From contig JAIDUV010000020.1 in assembly GCA_029060025.1 (NCBI GenBank), positions 1 through 58,517 on the forward strand: DNA of 58,517 bases, in the 5' to 3' direction. The notes under the pieces are model-generated. The model had not been told where the DNA came from and searched no databases. It worked only from the letters and a program-made list of their open reading frames with translations. The number at the start of each line of letters is the position of its first letter. Position 1 is the stretch's first letter. Made by a program: the position numbers and the translations under genes. This document shows positions 52,222 to 58,517 of this stretch, in pieces. The DNA is from Clostridia bacterium. Its GTDB lineage: Bacteria > Bacillota > Clostridia > Christensenellales > UBA3700.

Positions 52222-52250
52222 CCGAGTCGGTGACACTCTCGCCGACTCGG
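52222..52250 (+). terminator. Hairpin after the S41 protease gene
   Basis: CCGAGTCGG (52222-52230) pairs with CCGACTCGG (52242-52250). There is no T-run, so it may be an RNA-stability or leader structure. Confidence 0.5.
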
Positions 52251-52285
52251 TCGAATAAAACTTAACCAAATCGATGATAATTCGG

Positions 52286-52373
52286 AGAGTAGGGCAAATA
52301 ATTTTACGACGTTACTTTACTCTGCAATTTTGCGGAGTTTTTTGTTCTAGATTAGTCCTTTTCTCCAAAGGAG
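52286..52373 (+). promoter_or_regulatory. Attenuator-like leader of the TM1266-type gene
   Basis: AGAGTAGGG (52286-52294) can pair with CTTTACTCT (52315-52323). The terminator ACTCTGCA (52319-52326) with TGCGGAGT (52331-52338) and its T-run uses the same bases, so the two folds exclude each other. Downstream, TCCTTT (52356-52361) can pair with AAAGGA (52367-52372), which hides the SD. The bound signal is unknown; no known riboswitch consensus is visible. Confidence 0.5.
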
Positions 52374-52378
52374 TTTTT

Positions 52379-52636
52379 ATGATAAGAATAGGCGTAATAG
52401 GTATAGTATTGAAGCGAGACAAGGATTCTGCGATGGCTATTCAAAATTTACTTTCGTCCTATAGCGAAATAATTGTAGGTAGAATGGGCGTGCCTGACAA
52501 AGAGAGCGGAATAAGCGCAATCAGCGTCATTGTCAAAGGTACAAACGAGCAAATTTCCGCTTTGACAGGCAAACTTGGAAAACTCAATAACGTATACGTT
52601 AAATCTGCCGTCACGGCTCTCGAAGTAAACTGTTAG
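52379..52636 (+). CDS. TM1266-family iron-only hydrogenase system regulator
   Basis: ATG 52379 follows SD AAAGGAG (52367-52373) and gives 85 residues; a longer frame from 52274 would run through the leader structures. The protein is an ACT-like small domain: RIGVIGIVLKRDKDSA, EIIVGRMGVPDKESGISAIS, and IVKGTNEQISALTGKLGKL match the TM1266 family. That family is found with [FeFe]-hydrogenase maturation genes and may bind a metabolite. No hydrogenase gene is in this window. Confidence 0.85.
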   Translation: MIRIGVIGIVLKRDKDSAMAIQNLLSSYSEIIVGRMGVPDKESGISAISVIVKGTNEQISALTGKLGKLNNVYVKSAVTALEVNC

Positions 52637-52647
52637 ACCTTTCTTAC

Positions 52648-52673
52648 GTCAGCGTAGCGAAGTCGAAGAGTCT
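52648..52673 (+). repeat. Degenerate REP-like element
   Basis: GTCAGCGTAGCGAAGTCGAA and GAGTC: a shortened copy in the 60-nt gap before the ABC genes. Confidence 0.5.
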
Positions 52674-52705
52674 TTAAAAAGATAAATATAAAAGGAATGT
52701 ATAAT

Positions 52706-53782
52706 ATGAAAAACAAAAAGATTATTGTAGCAATTTTTGTGATTTCTGTAATGCTTATCGGAGTATTTTCGTTTGTCGCGTGCAATAATACTCCTTCCGA
52801 AGGGAATAACTCTCCGTCGGGAGATGGCATAACGTCGGGCAACGGAGAGACTACGCAAGTCAGTTATACGATAGTTGCGCCTGACGGCGCTCCGGCTTTG
52901 TCGATAGCCAATCTTGCGTCTAGGATATCTACGGAGGGCAAGCAATATGCGGTAAATAGAAAGGTCGTAGCATCTTCTACCATAAGCGCCGAAGCGGTAA
53001 AAAATGACGTGGATATGGCTATAGTACCTGCAAATCTTGCGGCAAAGATATTTAATACCGGCGGCGGATACAAAATGTTGGCGGTAGTCACCAACGGCAA
53101 TTTATACGTCACGTCGAGTATTTCGAGCAATGTCGAATCGTTGCAAGATCTCAAGGGGAAAATGGTATATTCCATAGGTCAATCGAGCGTACCCGATATG
53201 ATTTTTCAGACATTGCTAAAAAAGGCTGATATACCGTATGAGGTGGGCGAAACTCCAAGTAGCGGCAAAGTCACGATTAAGTACTGTCTTGACGGATCGG
53301 AGGTCATATCTCAACTTGCATTGGCGAAGGCAAAAGGTCAACTCGCATTTGGCATATACGCCGAGCCTGCCGTCACCAACTCTAAGGCAAAGGGATTTGA
53401 AGAAGTCTTTGATTTGCAAAGTTTGTGGGCGCAGAGCGGAGACGACAGTCAAAATGGATATGCGCAAGCGGTGTTGATTGCTCGCGATAGGGTGTGCGAG
53501 GATAGCGAGTTTGTTGCAAAACTTCTTGACTCATTTGTTGCCAACGAGAGCGCTATATTGAAAGATTCTGCAAAGGCAGTGGAGAACATCAAGGCAATAT
53601 ATCCGCAGTCTGCATTACAGGCAAATATGACTTCGCAGGTAATTGGCAGATGTAATATCAAGACTGTCAAAGCAGACGCGTTGGGCAGAAATTATTACGA
53701 AAATACGCTCAAGGCTGTGATGGCAATCAACGCAAATCTCATTGGAGGACAGTTGCCTTCCGACGATTTCTATATCGCATAA
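52706..53782 (+). CDS. NitT/TauT-type ABC transporter substrate-binding lipoprotein
   Basis: ATG 52706 (358 residues) suits SD AAAAGGA; an ATG 9 nt earlier touches the SD. The N-terminus is a signal ending FSFVACNN, a loose lipobox. The SsuA/THI5-like binding fold is suggested by YTIVAPDGAPALSIANLA, NDVDMAIVPANLAAKIF, LQDLKGKMVYSIGQ and IKYCLDGSEVISQLAL. It is membrane-anchored outside the cell and delivers its ligand to the permease downstream. The ligand may be a sulfonate, nitrate, pyrimidine or similar; it cannot be told from sequence. Confidence 0.85.
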   Translation: MKNKKIIVAIFVISVMLIGVFSFVACNNTPSEGNNSPSGDGITSGNGETTQVSYTIVAPDGAPALSIANLASRISTEGKQYAVNRKVVASSTISAEAVKNDVDMAIVPANLAAKIFNTGGGYKMLAVVTNGNLYVTSSISSNVESLQDLKGKMVYSIGQSSVPDMIFQTLLKKADIPYEVGETPSSGKVTIKYCLDGSEVISQLALAKAKGQLAFGIYAEPAVTNSKAKGFEEVFDLQSLWAQSGDDSQNGYAQAVLIARDRVCEDSEFVAKLLDSFVANESAILKDSAKAVENIKAIYPQSALQANMTSQVIGRCNIKTVKADALGRNYYENTLKAVMAINANLIGGQLPSDDFYIA

Positions 53783-53787
53783 ATTAT

Positions 53788-54549
53788 ATGAACAAAAAGA
53801 AACTTTATCAAATTCTCAATTACGCGCTTCCTTTTGTGACGGTTGTCATAATCGTTGCTGTCTACGCAATAATATCAAAGGTCGTAGACATAGAGTTGAT
53901 TGCGCCGTCAGTCGGCGCTACGCTCAAGGAGTTGTTTGCGCTGTTAGGTCAAGGCTATTTCTACAAGGCTGTGGGCGGTACGCTTTTGCGCGCGCTGATA
54001 GCCTACGTATTATCCTTTGCATTGGCGCTTATCCTTGCGATATTGACAAAGTTTTGCGCGCCTTTGCGTAGAGCGCTTTTGCCTATCGTTGCGCTGGTGA
54101 GAGTATTGCCGACAATGTCTTTGGTATTGTTGGCTTTGATATGGTTTAAGAGTTTTCAAGCAACTGTGCTGGTGGCGTTTTGCATAATATTTCCTATGCT
54201 TTATACGGGTATGTGCGATGCAATAGACGGAGTGGATAAAGACTTGATAGAGATGGCAAGAGTATACGGCGTCGGCAAAAGAAGGCTCATTGAGAAGTTG
54301 TATATTCCGCAGGCGCTGCCGTCGGTCTTTACGAGTATCAAGAGTTCGATTGGTCTTAATCTCAAAATCGTCATATCTGCCGAAGTGCTTGCGCAGACGG
54401 CAGACAGTATGGGACTTTATATGCAACTTGCAAAAATAAATCTTGACACGGCAATTTTGCTTGCGTGGACTATCGTCGCAATAGTGATAGGCGGAATTAT
54501 AGAGGGAATAGTGTCGTTGATAGCAAAAAAGGCGGTGAAGTGGTTATGA
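53788..54549 (+). CDS. NitT/TauT-type ABC transporter permease
   Basis: This 253-residue protein has six predicted membrane helices and the cytoplasmic EAA loop EMARVYGVGKRRLIEKLYIP, which contacts the ATPase. It resembles SsuC/TauC permeases. It starts 5 nt after the binding-protein gene and its stop overlaps the ATPase start by 4 nt (ATGA). Confidence 0.9.
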   Translation: MNKKKLYQILNYALPFVTVVIIVAVYAIISKVVDIELIAPSVGATLKELFALLGQGYFYKAVGGTLLRALIAYVLSFALALILAILTKFCAPLRRALLPIVALVRVLPTMSLVLLALIWFKSFQATVLVAFCIIFPMLYTGMCDAIDGVDKDLIEMARVYGVGKRRLIEKLYIPQALPSVFTSIKSSIGLNLKIVISAEVLAQTADSMGLYMQLAKINLDTAILLAWTIVAIVIGGIIEGIVSLIAKKAVKWL

Positions 54550-55253
54550 TAATAAAGAATCTCAATTTTGCTTACGGCGAAAAGGTAATATTTCAAGACT
54601 TGAATATGGACTTGCCGACAAATGGCGTAACTTGCATTATGGGCGGTTCGGGAGCAGGCAAGACTACATTGCTCAACTGTATCAGCAGGCAACTGCGCTT
54701 TGACGGCAATATTGAATACGATAAGGAGGGCGCAAGTTTTGCTTACGTATTCCAACAGCCAAGGCTCATACCGTCAATGACGGTAGAGGACAATATCAAA
54801 TTCGTATTGCCAAAAGACCTATCAAAAGAGCAAATAGAAGAGCGCGTCAATGATATTATAGTTAAGTTGCAACTTGAGGAGTGCCGCAAATCTTACCCAA
54901 GCAAAATAAGCGGAGGACAGGCGGGCAGAGCGTCACTTGCCAGAGCATTGGTTACGGATTGCGACGTATTGCTGATGGACGAGCCATTCAAAGGCTTGGA
55001 TGTCAAACTAAAAAATGATATTCTTAATCTTTTGATACCGCTTATCCAGCAAAAGAGTGTGGTATTTGTCACGCACGACGTAGAGGAAGCGCTTGCAATT
55101 GCAGACAGAGTATTCGTATTTGAGCGCAAAGAAAATAGTAGCGTGAGAGTAAAAGGACAAATAGATATAACACAAAATCAATCAAATAGAGATATTTACG
55201 GTGAGCAGTTAAATCAAGTCCGCAAGGATATATACGATTTATTGACTCAATGA
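54546..55253 (+). CDS. NitT/TauT-type ABC transporter ATPase
   Basis: Start ATG 54546 overlaps the permease stop; a longer frame (54465) runs inside the permease and is rejected. The 235-residue protein has Walker A GGSGAGKT at 33-40, Q-loop FQQPRLIP, signature SGGQ at 122-125, Walker B LLMDEP with Asp145-Glu146, and the switch His in VTHDVEEAL. It is the intact counterpart of the degenerate ATPase at 49743. It powers the importer of the two preceding genes. Confidence 0.95.
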   Translation: MIIKNLNFAYGEKVIFQDLNMDLPTNGVTCIMGGSGAGKTTLLNCISRQLRFDGNIEYDKEGASFAYVFQQPRLIPSMTVEDNIKFVLPKDLSKEQIEERVNDIIVKLQLEECRKSYPSKISGGQAGRASLARALVTDCDVLLMDEPFKGLDVKLKNDILNLLIPLIQQKSVVFVTHDVEEALAIADRVFVFERKENSSVRVKGQIDITQNQSNRDIYGEQLNQVRKDIYDLLTQ

Positions 55254-55281
55254 TTTTTGATAATAGATATTTTCACAATCT

Positions 55282-55434
55282 GTCATTTCGAGCGAAGCAT
55301 AGCACGTGGAGAAATCTCTACAGATGAAAATAAAATATGATTTAGATTTCTCCGCTTCACTGCGTTTCGGTCGTAAGGAACGAAGTGACGGCATAGCGAG
55401 CAAGCAGATGCGTCTCGTGCGAGCGTCAATGACA
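55282..55434. repeat. Large inverted REP pair (REPIN-like), copy 1
   Basis: One REP reads forward (55282-55320, GTCATTTCGAGCGAAGCATA). After 23 nt a second reads backward (55344-55434). The backward one holds an extra segment of about 55-60 bp between GTCATT and CGAAACGCAGTG. 55370-55434 is identical over 65 bp to 58301-58365. Confidence 0.8.
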
Positions 55435-55466
55435 TTATATATTTGTCACCACTCATATATTTTTAT

Positions 55467-55500
55467 GTCATCTCGACCGTAGTGGAGAGATCTAAATCAA
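55467..55500 (+). repeat. REP-like element
   Basis: GTCATCTCGACCGTAGTGGA then GAGATCTAAATC. Together with the inverted pair it fills most of the gene-free stretch 55254-55701. The rest (55501-55690) is AT-rich and shows nothing clear. Confidence 0.75.
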
Positions 55501-55701
55501 TTTATTTAACTAAATTCGGACGGTTTCTTGGTTTTTTTACTGACTTTTCATAATTTTCATACGGTTTCCGCATAAATTAAAATTTCTAAATTAAATAATT
55601 TATAATTAAAATGTAATAAATAACACGACTTTCGTGTGTTTTGTTACAAAGTAAAAATTTTGTATTATTATTAAATTACTAATAAAACGGAGTGATAGAA
55701 T

Positions 55702-55995
55702 ATGGATAAAGAATTAGAAAATAAAATTTATATAGAAATTGGGGAAAGTATTACTCAAACCGAAGCCGAATTATTGTGGTACTTAAGAAAGAACAATGAT
55801 AATGCTGCGCTTATTACACTTCGCAACGGACTAAAGCATTTGTATAAAAATCATTGTGACGGCATAATAAAAATACAAATAAAATATTCTTATACGCCAA
55901 AAGAAATAGAATTTTTGGAAAAGATAAAGGGTTTTTCCGCAGAAAAGTTGTCTGCAATTAAAGATTATATGACAAAGTTATCGCAGGAAGACTAA
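55702..55995 (+). CDS. Unknown 97-residue cytoplasmic protein
   Basis: The gene has SD CGGAGTG before ATG 55702 and a normal stop, so it is likely real. The protein is helical and charged (KELENKIYIEIGESITQTEAEL, NGLKHLYKNHCDGIIKIQIK, PKEIEFLEKIKGFSAEKLSAI). There is no signal, membrane helix or metal motif. It is visibly more AT-rich than its neighbours, which may mean recent acquisition or relaxed selection. I do not recognise a family. Confidence 0.6.
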   Translation: MDKELENKIYIEIGESITQTEAELLWYLRKNNDNAALITLRNGLKHLYKNHCDGIIKIQIKYSYTPKEIEFLEKIKGFSAEKLSAIKDYMTKLSQED

Positions 55996-56007
55996 AAGTC
56001 TTATATA

Positions 56008-56033
56008 GGCAAAGCAATCAAGATTGCTTTGCC
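56008..56033. terminator. 12-bp perfect hairpin between convergent genes
   Basis: GGCAAAGCAATC-AA-GATTGCTTTGCC. It overlaps the last codons of the minus-strand gene ending at 56018 (MAKQS, stop). T-runs are weak on both sides. Confidence 0.7.
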
Positions 56034-56344
56034 ATATCTATGAGAGATCTCAACTTGACGATTTGCTCACTGCTCAACATACAACTTGCCGAGTTAAAAA
56101 ATTCTTCAAGTTTTGCATTGTCAAGCGTGCCGTTTTGTCTGCCTGCGTCGACGAGCGCAAACATCTCTTGCATAAGTCGTTCTTCAGACATATTAGAATA
56201 CTTGTTGATTTCGCTTTCAAGCGTAGGTTGGGTGTTGTTACTTTGTGTCATTTGAGAAAAGTCAAAAGACGGAGTAGCGCCGGCATTGTTTGAATTATTC
56301 CAATTATAAAAGCCTTGATTTGAAGTATTGTTATTCTTTTTCAT
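56018..56344 (-). CDS. Unknown small protein, Asn-rich N-terminus
   Basis: This 108-residue protein has SD AAGGAAA before ATG 56344. The first 45 residues are low-complexity and Asn/Ser/Gln-rich (MKKNNNTSNQGFYNWNNSNN), probably disordered. The rest is a predicted helical bundle (EERLMQEMFALVDAGRQNG, LEEFFNSASCMLSSEQIVKL). It follows the Met-rich gene at 28 nt, and both follow a cysteine desulfurase gene on the same strand. No family is recognised. Its last codons lie in a terminator-like hairpin. Confidence 0.65.
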   Translation of the reverse strand: MKKNNNTSNQGFYNWNNSNNAGATPSFDFSQMTQSNNTQPTLESEINKYSNMSEERLMQEMFALVDAGRQNGTLDNAKLEEFFNSASCMLSSEQIVKLRSLIDMAKQS

Positions 56345-56372
56345 AAATTTCCTTGTCCTAAATTGTCCATAT

Positions 56373-56576
56373 TTATTTTTCGTCTTGATACAACTTGAAG
56401 ATGCTCTTGTTTACCTCGTCAGCGTTGAGCGTAATTTGAGCAGGTTGTTGAGAAGACGTCGAGTTGCCGTTCATCATTTGGGGCAGAAGTTGCATAAGCA
56501 TTGCCATATCCTTATTGCCACCGCCGCCGTTCATAGAGTTCATCATTTGCATTATTTTTGCAAAGTCCATATCCAT
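56373..56576 (-). CDS. Unknown Met-rich small protein
   Basis: This 67-residue protein begins at ATG 56576 with SD GAGGTGG. The first half is strikingly rich in methionine (MDMDFAKIMQMMNSMNGGGG, then DMAMLMQLLPQMMNG). The second half is polar (SSQQPAQITLNADEVNKSIFKLYQDEK). Met-rich short helices could bind hydrophobic partners or soft metals, but this is only a guess. It sits between the cysteine desulfurase gene (57 nt upstream) and the Asn-rich gene (28 nt downstream), likely in one operon. Confidence 0.65.
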   Translation of the reverse strand: MDMDFAKIMQMMNSMNGGGGNKDMAMLMQLLPQMMNGNSTSSQQPAQITLNADEVNKSIFKLYQDEK

Positions 56577-56633
56577 TAAGCCACCTCGTTTATAATATGA
56601 AATTGATTTGCTGTAGGTTACAAGATTTTTCGA

Positions 56634-57764
56634 CTATCTATTGAGGTTGTCGATATGCCTCAACAGTGCGTGAATATCCTTTATGGTGTTGTTGTAACCT
56701 ACGCTTACTCTGACAGTTCCGCGTTCTAACGTGCCCAATTGAGTATGAATAAGCGGAGCGCAGTGCAGACCGCATCTTACGGCAATATCGTGTTCGTTGA
56801 GATAATCTCCAATGTCTGTTGAAGAGTAGTCTTTGAAGTTGAATGACACCACGCCAGTTGTTTGGGAAGAATACAGTCTCACGTTTTTGATTTGCTTGAG
56901 ACCGTAGAGCAATTCTCCTGTCAGGTATCTTGTATTAAGAGAGATCTTGGCAAGGTTTTGGTACGTCCATTCTGCGCTTGCGCCAAGCCCAATGATACCC
57001 GCGCTGTTGACAGTGCCCGATTCGTAAGCCTCGGGCGGAACGCAAGGCTGCGATAGGCTTTCGCTGTGCGTACCTGTGCCGCCGTAGCGTATGGGAAGCA
57101 AGTTATACTGTGTATCGTATATCAAAAATCCAGTGCCTTGCGAGCCGTGAAGTCCCTTATGTCCCGCGCCTGCAAGAAATGCAATATTGTTTTGCGTCAT
57201 ATCTACGTTGACGTGTCCCAATGACTGCGCTCCGTCTACAAAGAGGGGAATACCGCGCAATTTTGCAGTATTTCCTATCTGAAATATGTCCGTCATATTT
57301 CCAGTGACGTTGGATATATGATTGACACAAATCAATTTAGTATCAGCCGTAATAGCGTTGGCAACTGCGACAGGAGATATTACGCCGTCTTTGTCGGGGG
57401 TCACTTCTATCAGATTTACGTCCATCATACTTTTGAGTTGATACAGCGGACGCGCGACAGAATTATGCTCATTTGAAGTAAAAACCACGTCTATGTGTTG
57501 ATTTTTGAAGTTGAATAGATAACCGAATATTGCAAGATTACACGCTTCGGTGCAGTTGGAAGTAAAGATAAGTTCGTATCTTTCGTCGCAACCAAGCAGT
57601 GATTTAAGTAATTGACGAGTGTCGTATATCTTTATTGCCGTATCTATAGAGTCATTGTGACCGCCGCGCCCGGGGTTGGCGGAATAGGAGAGTTGTTTGA
57701 ACATTTCGTCAAACATACGTCTTGGCTTAAATCTTGAAGTTGCGGCATTGTCTAAATATATCAT
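56634..57764 (-). CDS. Class V aminotransferase/cysteine desulfurase (EF2568-type)
   Basis: This 376-residue PLP enzyme opens MIYLDNAATSRFKP. The PLP-lysine motif is GAGHKGLHGSQGTG, and the active-loop cysteine is Cys335 in RCGLHCAP. This is a SufS/CsdA-like fold of the EF2568 subgroup, usually found with DUF3343 proteins and selenium- or molybdenum-linked genes. A DUF3343 gene is indeed divergent from it, 76 nt away. It is distinct from IscS at 19411 and is a second sulfur source. SD GAGGGA precedes ATG 57764. Confidence 0.88.
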   Translation of the reverse strand: MIYLDNAATSRFKPRRMFDEMFKQLSYSANPGRGGHNDSIDTAIKIYDTRQLLKSLLGCDERYELIFTSNCTEACNLAIFGYLFNFKNQHIDVVFTSNEHNSVARPLYQLKSMMDVNLIEVTPDKDGVISPVAVANAITADTKLICVNHISNVTGNMTDIFQIGNTAKLRGIPLFVDGAQSLGHVNVDMTQNNIAFLAGAGHKGLHGSQGTGFLIYDTQYNLLPIRYGGTGTHSESLSQPCVPPEAYESGTVNSAGIIGLGASAEWTYQNLAKISLNTRYLTGELLYGLKQIKNVRLYSSQTTGVVSFNFKDYSSTDIGDYLNEHDIAVRCGLHCAPLIHTQLGTLERGTVRVSVGYNNTIKDIHALLRHIDNLNR

Positions 57765-57840
57765 TTTTCCCTCACAAAATTATTTTAGTTCTAATATATT
57801 GTATTAGGAGCGAGTTACATAAATACCAAGGAGGAAGTCA

Positions 57841-58101
57841 ATGATTTATTCTCTTATTATATTTCGCTCCAGAAACGATGCGCTTGCTATGCGCAGTTAC
57901 TTATCGTCTAGAGGCGTAATAAGCGCGACAGTCAATGCGCCGAGGAGTTTGACGCAGTCTTGCGGGCTAGCGCTTAAAATTCAAAGCGTATCGGCGCCCA
58001 CTCTTGTCGGATTGATAAAATCTTGCCCTGCCAAGGTCCGTTGCTCTGTATATCAGGCATTTATGGGACAGGGAGGCATAAGGTACAGTTTGATATTGTG
58101 A
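57841..58101 (+). CDS. DUF3343 protein (putative sulfur/selenium carrier)
   Basis: This 86-residue protein matches DUF3343: MIYSLIIFRSRNDALAMRSY, then VNAPRSLTQSCGLALKI with the conserved Cys41-Gly42, and a C-terminal GIRYSLIL strand. Members are thought to accept sulfur or selenium from an adjacent cysteine desulfurase. SD AAGGAGGAAG precedes ATG 57841. The gene is divergent from, not in the same operon as, its likely partner at 57764. Confidence 0.82.
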   Translation: MIYSLIIFRSRNDALAMRSYLSSRGVISATVNAPRSLTQSCGLALKIQSVSAPTLVGLIKSCPAKVRCSVYQAFMGQGGIRYSLIL

Positions 58102-58127
58102 TAGCAACCTAGTCGAAGTCTCTAAAA

Positions 58128-58162
58128 GCCTGTCGGAACTTTTTTAGGAAGTTACGGCAGGC
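58128..58162 (+). terminator. Hairpin after the DUF3343 gene
   Basis: GCCTGTCGGAACTT pairs with AAGTTACGGCAGGC (one G-T, one mismatch) around TTTTAGG, followed by AATTTTA. Confidence 0.65.
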
Positions 58163-58224
58163 AATTTTACGTCGTATTAAATGCGAAATGACATTACATA
58201 TTTGTCACCTCGACAGCGCTTTTT

Positions 58225-58365
58225 GTCATTTCGAGCGCAGTCGAGAGGTCTTTATCCGCTTATTTAAATGGTTGAGATTTCTCCATTACGCTTCGCTCCA
58301 GTCGTAAGGAACGAAGTGACGGCATAGCGAGCAAGCAGATGCGTCTCGTGCGAGCGTCAATGACA
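58225..58365. repeat. Large inverted REP pair (REPIN-like), copy 2
   Basis: A forward REP (58225-58258, GTCATTTCGAGCGCAGTCGA then GAGGTCT) is followed after a short spacer by a backward long REP (58273-58365). The last 65 bp match 55370-55434 exactly. This pair occupies most of the gap 58102-58472. Confidence 0.8.
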
Positions 58366-58409
58366 ATAAGGGGAGTCAACAGTGTATTTCATAAATATAC
58401 TAAAAATAC

Positions 58410-58438
58410 TTTACAAAGCGTATATGTTGTAATATAAT
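58410..58438 (+). promoter_or_regulatory. Promoter of the last gene
   Basis: TTTACA (58410-58415), 17 nt, TATAAT (58433-58438). Confidence 0.7.
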
Positions 58439-58472
58439 TATTATAATTTATAAATTTTTAGGAGTTTTTGGA

Positions 58473-58517
58473 ATGACGTTGGTTGGTTCATTTTTGGGAG
58501 GAAAACGCTTGGGCGGT
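58473..58517 (+). CDS. Start of a gene cut by the window end
   Basis: ATG 58473 follows AGGAG (58460-58464) and a good promoter. Only 15 codons are visible (MTLVGSFLGGKRLGG), too few to name. Confidence 0.5.
   Translation, partial: MTLVGSFLGGKRLGG

Noticed and set aside
52197-52378. TPP or other known riboswitch before the TM1266/ABC genes
   Set aside because: No CTGAGA or other known core is visible. Only competing helices are seen, so it is reported as an attenuator-like leader.
10175-58365. CRISPR array from the repeated short motifs
   Set aside because: Copies are kilobases apart, variable and partly inverted; there is no regular spacer and no cas gene.
1-58517. rRNA, tRNA or IS elements
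   Set aside because: I saw no tRNA cloverleaf, rRNA sequence or transposase gene, though a short RNA could be missed by eye.

Overview
The window looks like a chromosomal segment from an anaerobic, fermentative, low-to-moderate G+C member of the Bacillota (Clostridia-like). The gene neighbourhoods match that group: dprA-topA-trmFO-hslV-hslU, hisS-aspS-tcdA, lepA-hemW, and yqfC-yqfD-phoH-pgpH-ybeY-era-yqzL-recO. yqfC and yqfD are sporulation-type genes, so the organism, or a recent ancestor, probably forms endospores. An Isc-type Fe-S operon, pyruvate phosphate dikinase, a TM1266-type hydrogenase regulator and a DUF3343/cysteine desulfurase pair fit an anaerobe. I cannot resolve the order or genus.

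Layout. 1-10.1 kb: a lipoprotein/membrane protein, then a tight operon for DNA uptake or processing (comM, dprA), supercoiling (topA), tRNA methylation (trmFO) and proteolysis (hslVU). 10.2-14.2 kb: hisS, aspS, tcdA. 14.3-18.8 kb: a methyltransferase, an unrecognised zinc-ribbon protein, glyA and a small membrane-anchored protein. 18.9-21.2 kb: iscR-iscS-iscU with a clear promoter and operator. 21.3-22.7 kb: a minus-strand LUD/phosphodiesterase pair. 22.8-26.2 kb: lepA, hemW and a 50-residue zinc-ribbon gene on the minus strand. 26.4-33.5 kb: a membrane protein, a DtxR-type regulator, a PfoR-like membrane protein, pepF and dnaB. 33.7-43.3 kb: the yqfC-to-recO cluster, ppdK and carbonic anhydrase. 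43.3-52.2 kb: an MMPL exporter, a sugar-phosphate-isomerase-like protein, pgi, a HAD phosphatase, a degenerate ABC ATPase and an S41 protease. 52.2-55.3 kb: a TM1266-like regulator behind an attenuator-like leader, then a NitT/TauT-type ABC importer. 55.7-58.5 kb: small unknown genes, a class V cysteine desulfurase, divergent DUF3343, and the start of one more gene.

The most unusual content is intergenic. Six long imperfect palindromes (about 118-162 bp, here called LH elements) and one fragment lie directly after stop codons. They fall into three sequence subfamilies but share a fold: a GTAC-NNNNN-GTAC tip and, in most, GTTTGGC/GCCAAAC ends. Arm differences between subfamilies are often compensated across the stem. 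One LH arm encodes the last codons of tcdA, and two copies flank pfoR. Most are followed by a member of a second, shorter REP-like family (GTCATTTCGA...GAGAAATCT). That family also forms two large inverted pairs near the right end, which share an exact 65-bp segment.

Most genes have Shine-Dalgarno sites. Three have a strong promoter whose -10 box ends exactly 6 nt before the ATG, which implies leaderless transcripts. All functional calls rest on reading motifs and gene order; no database search was run.
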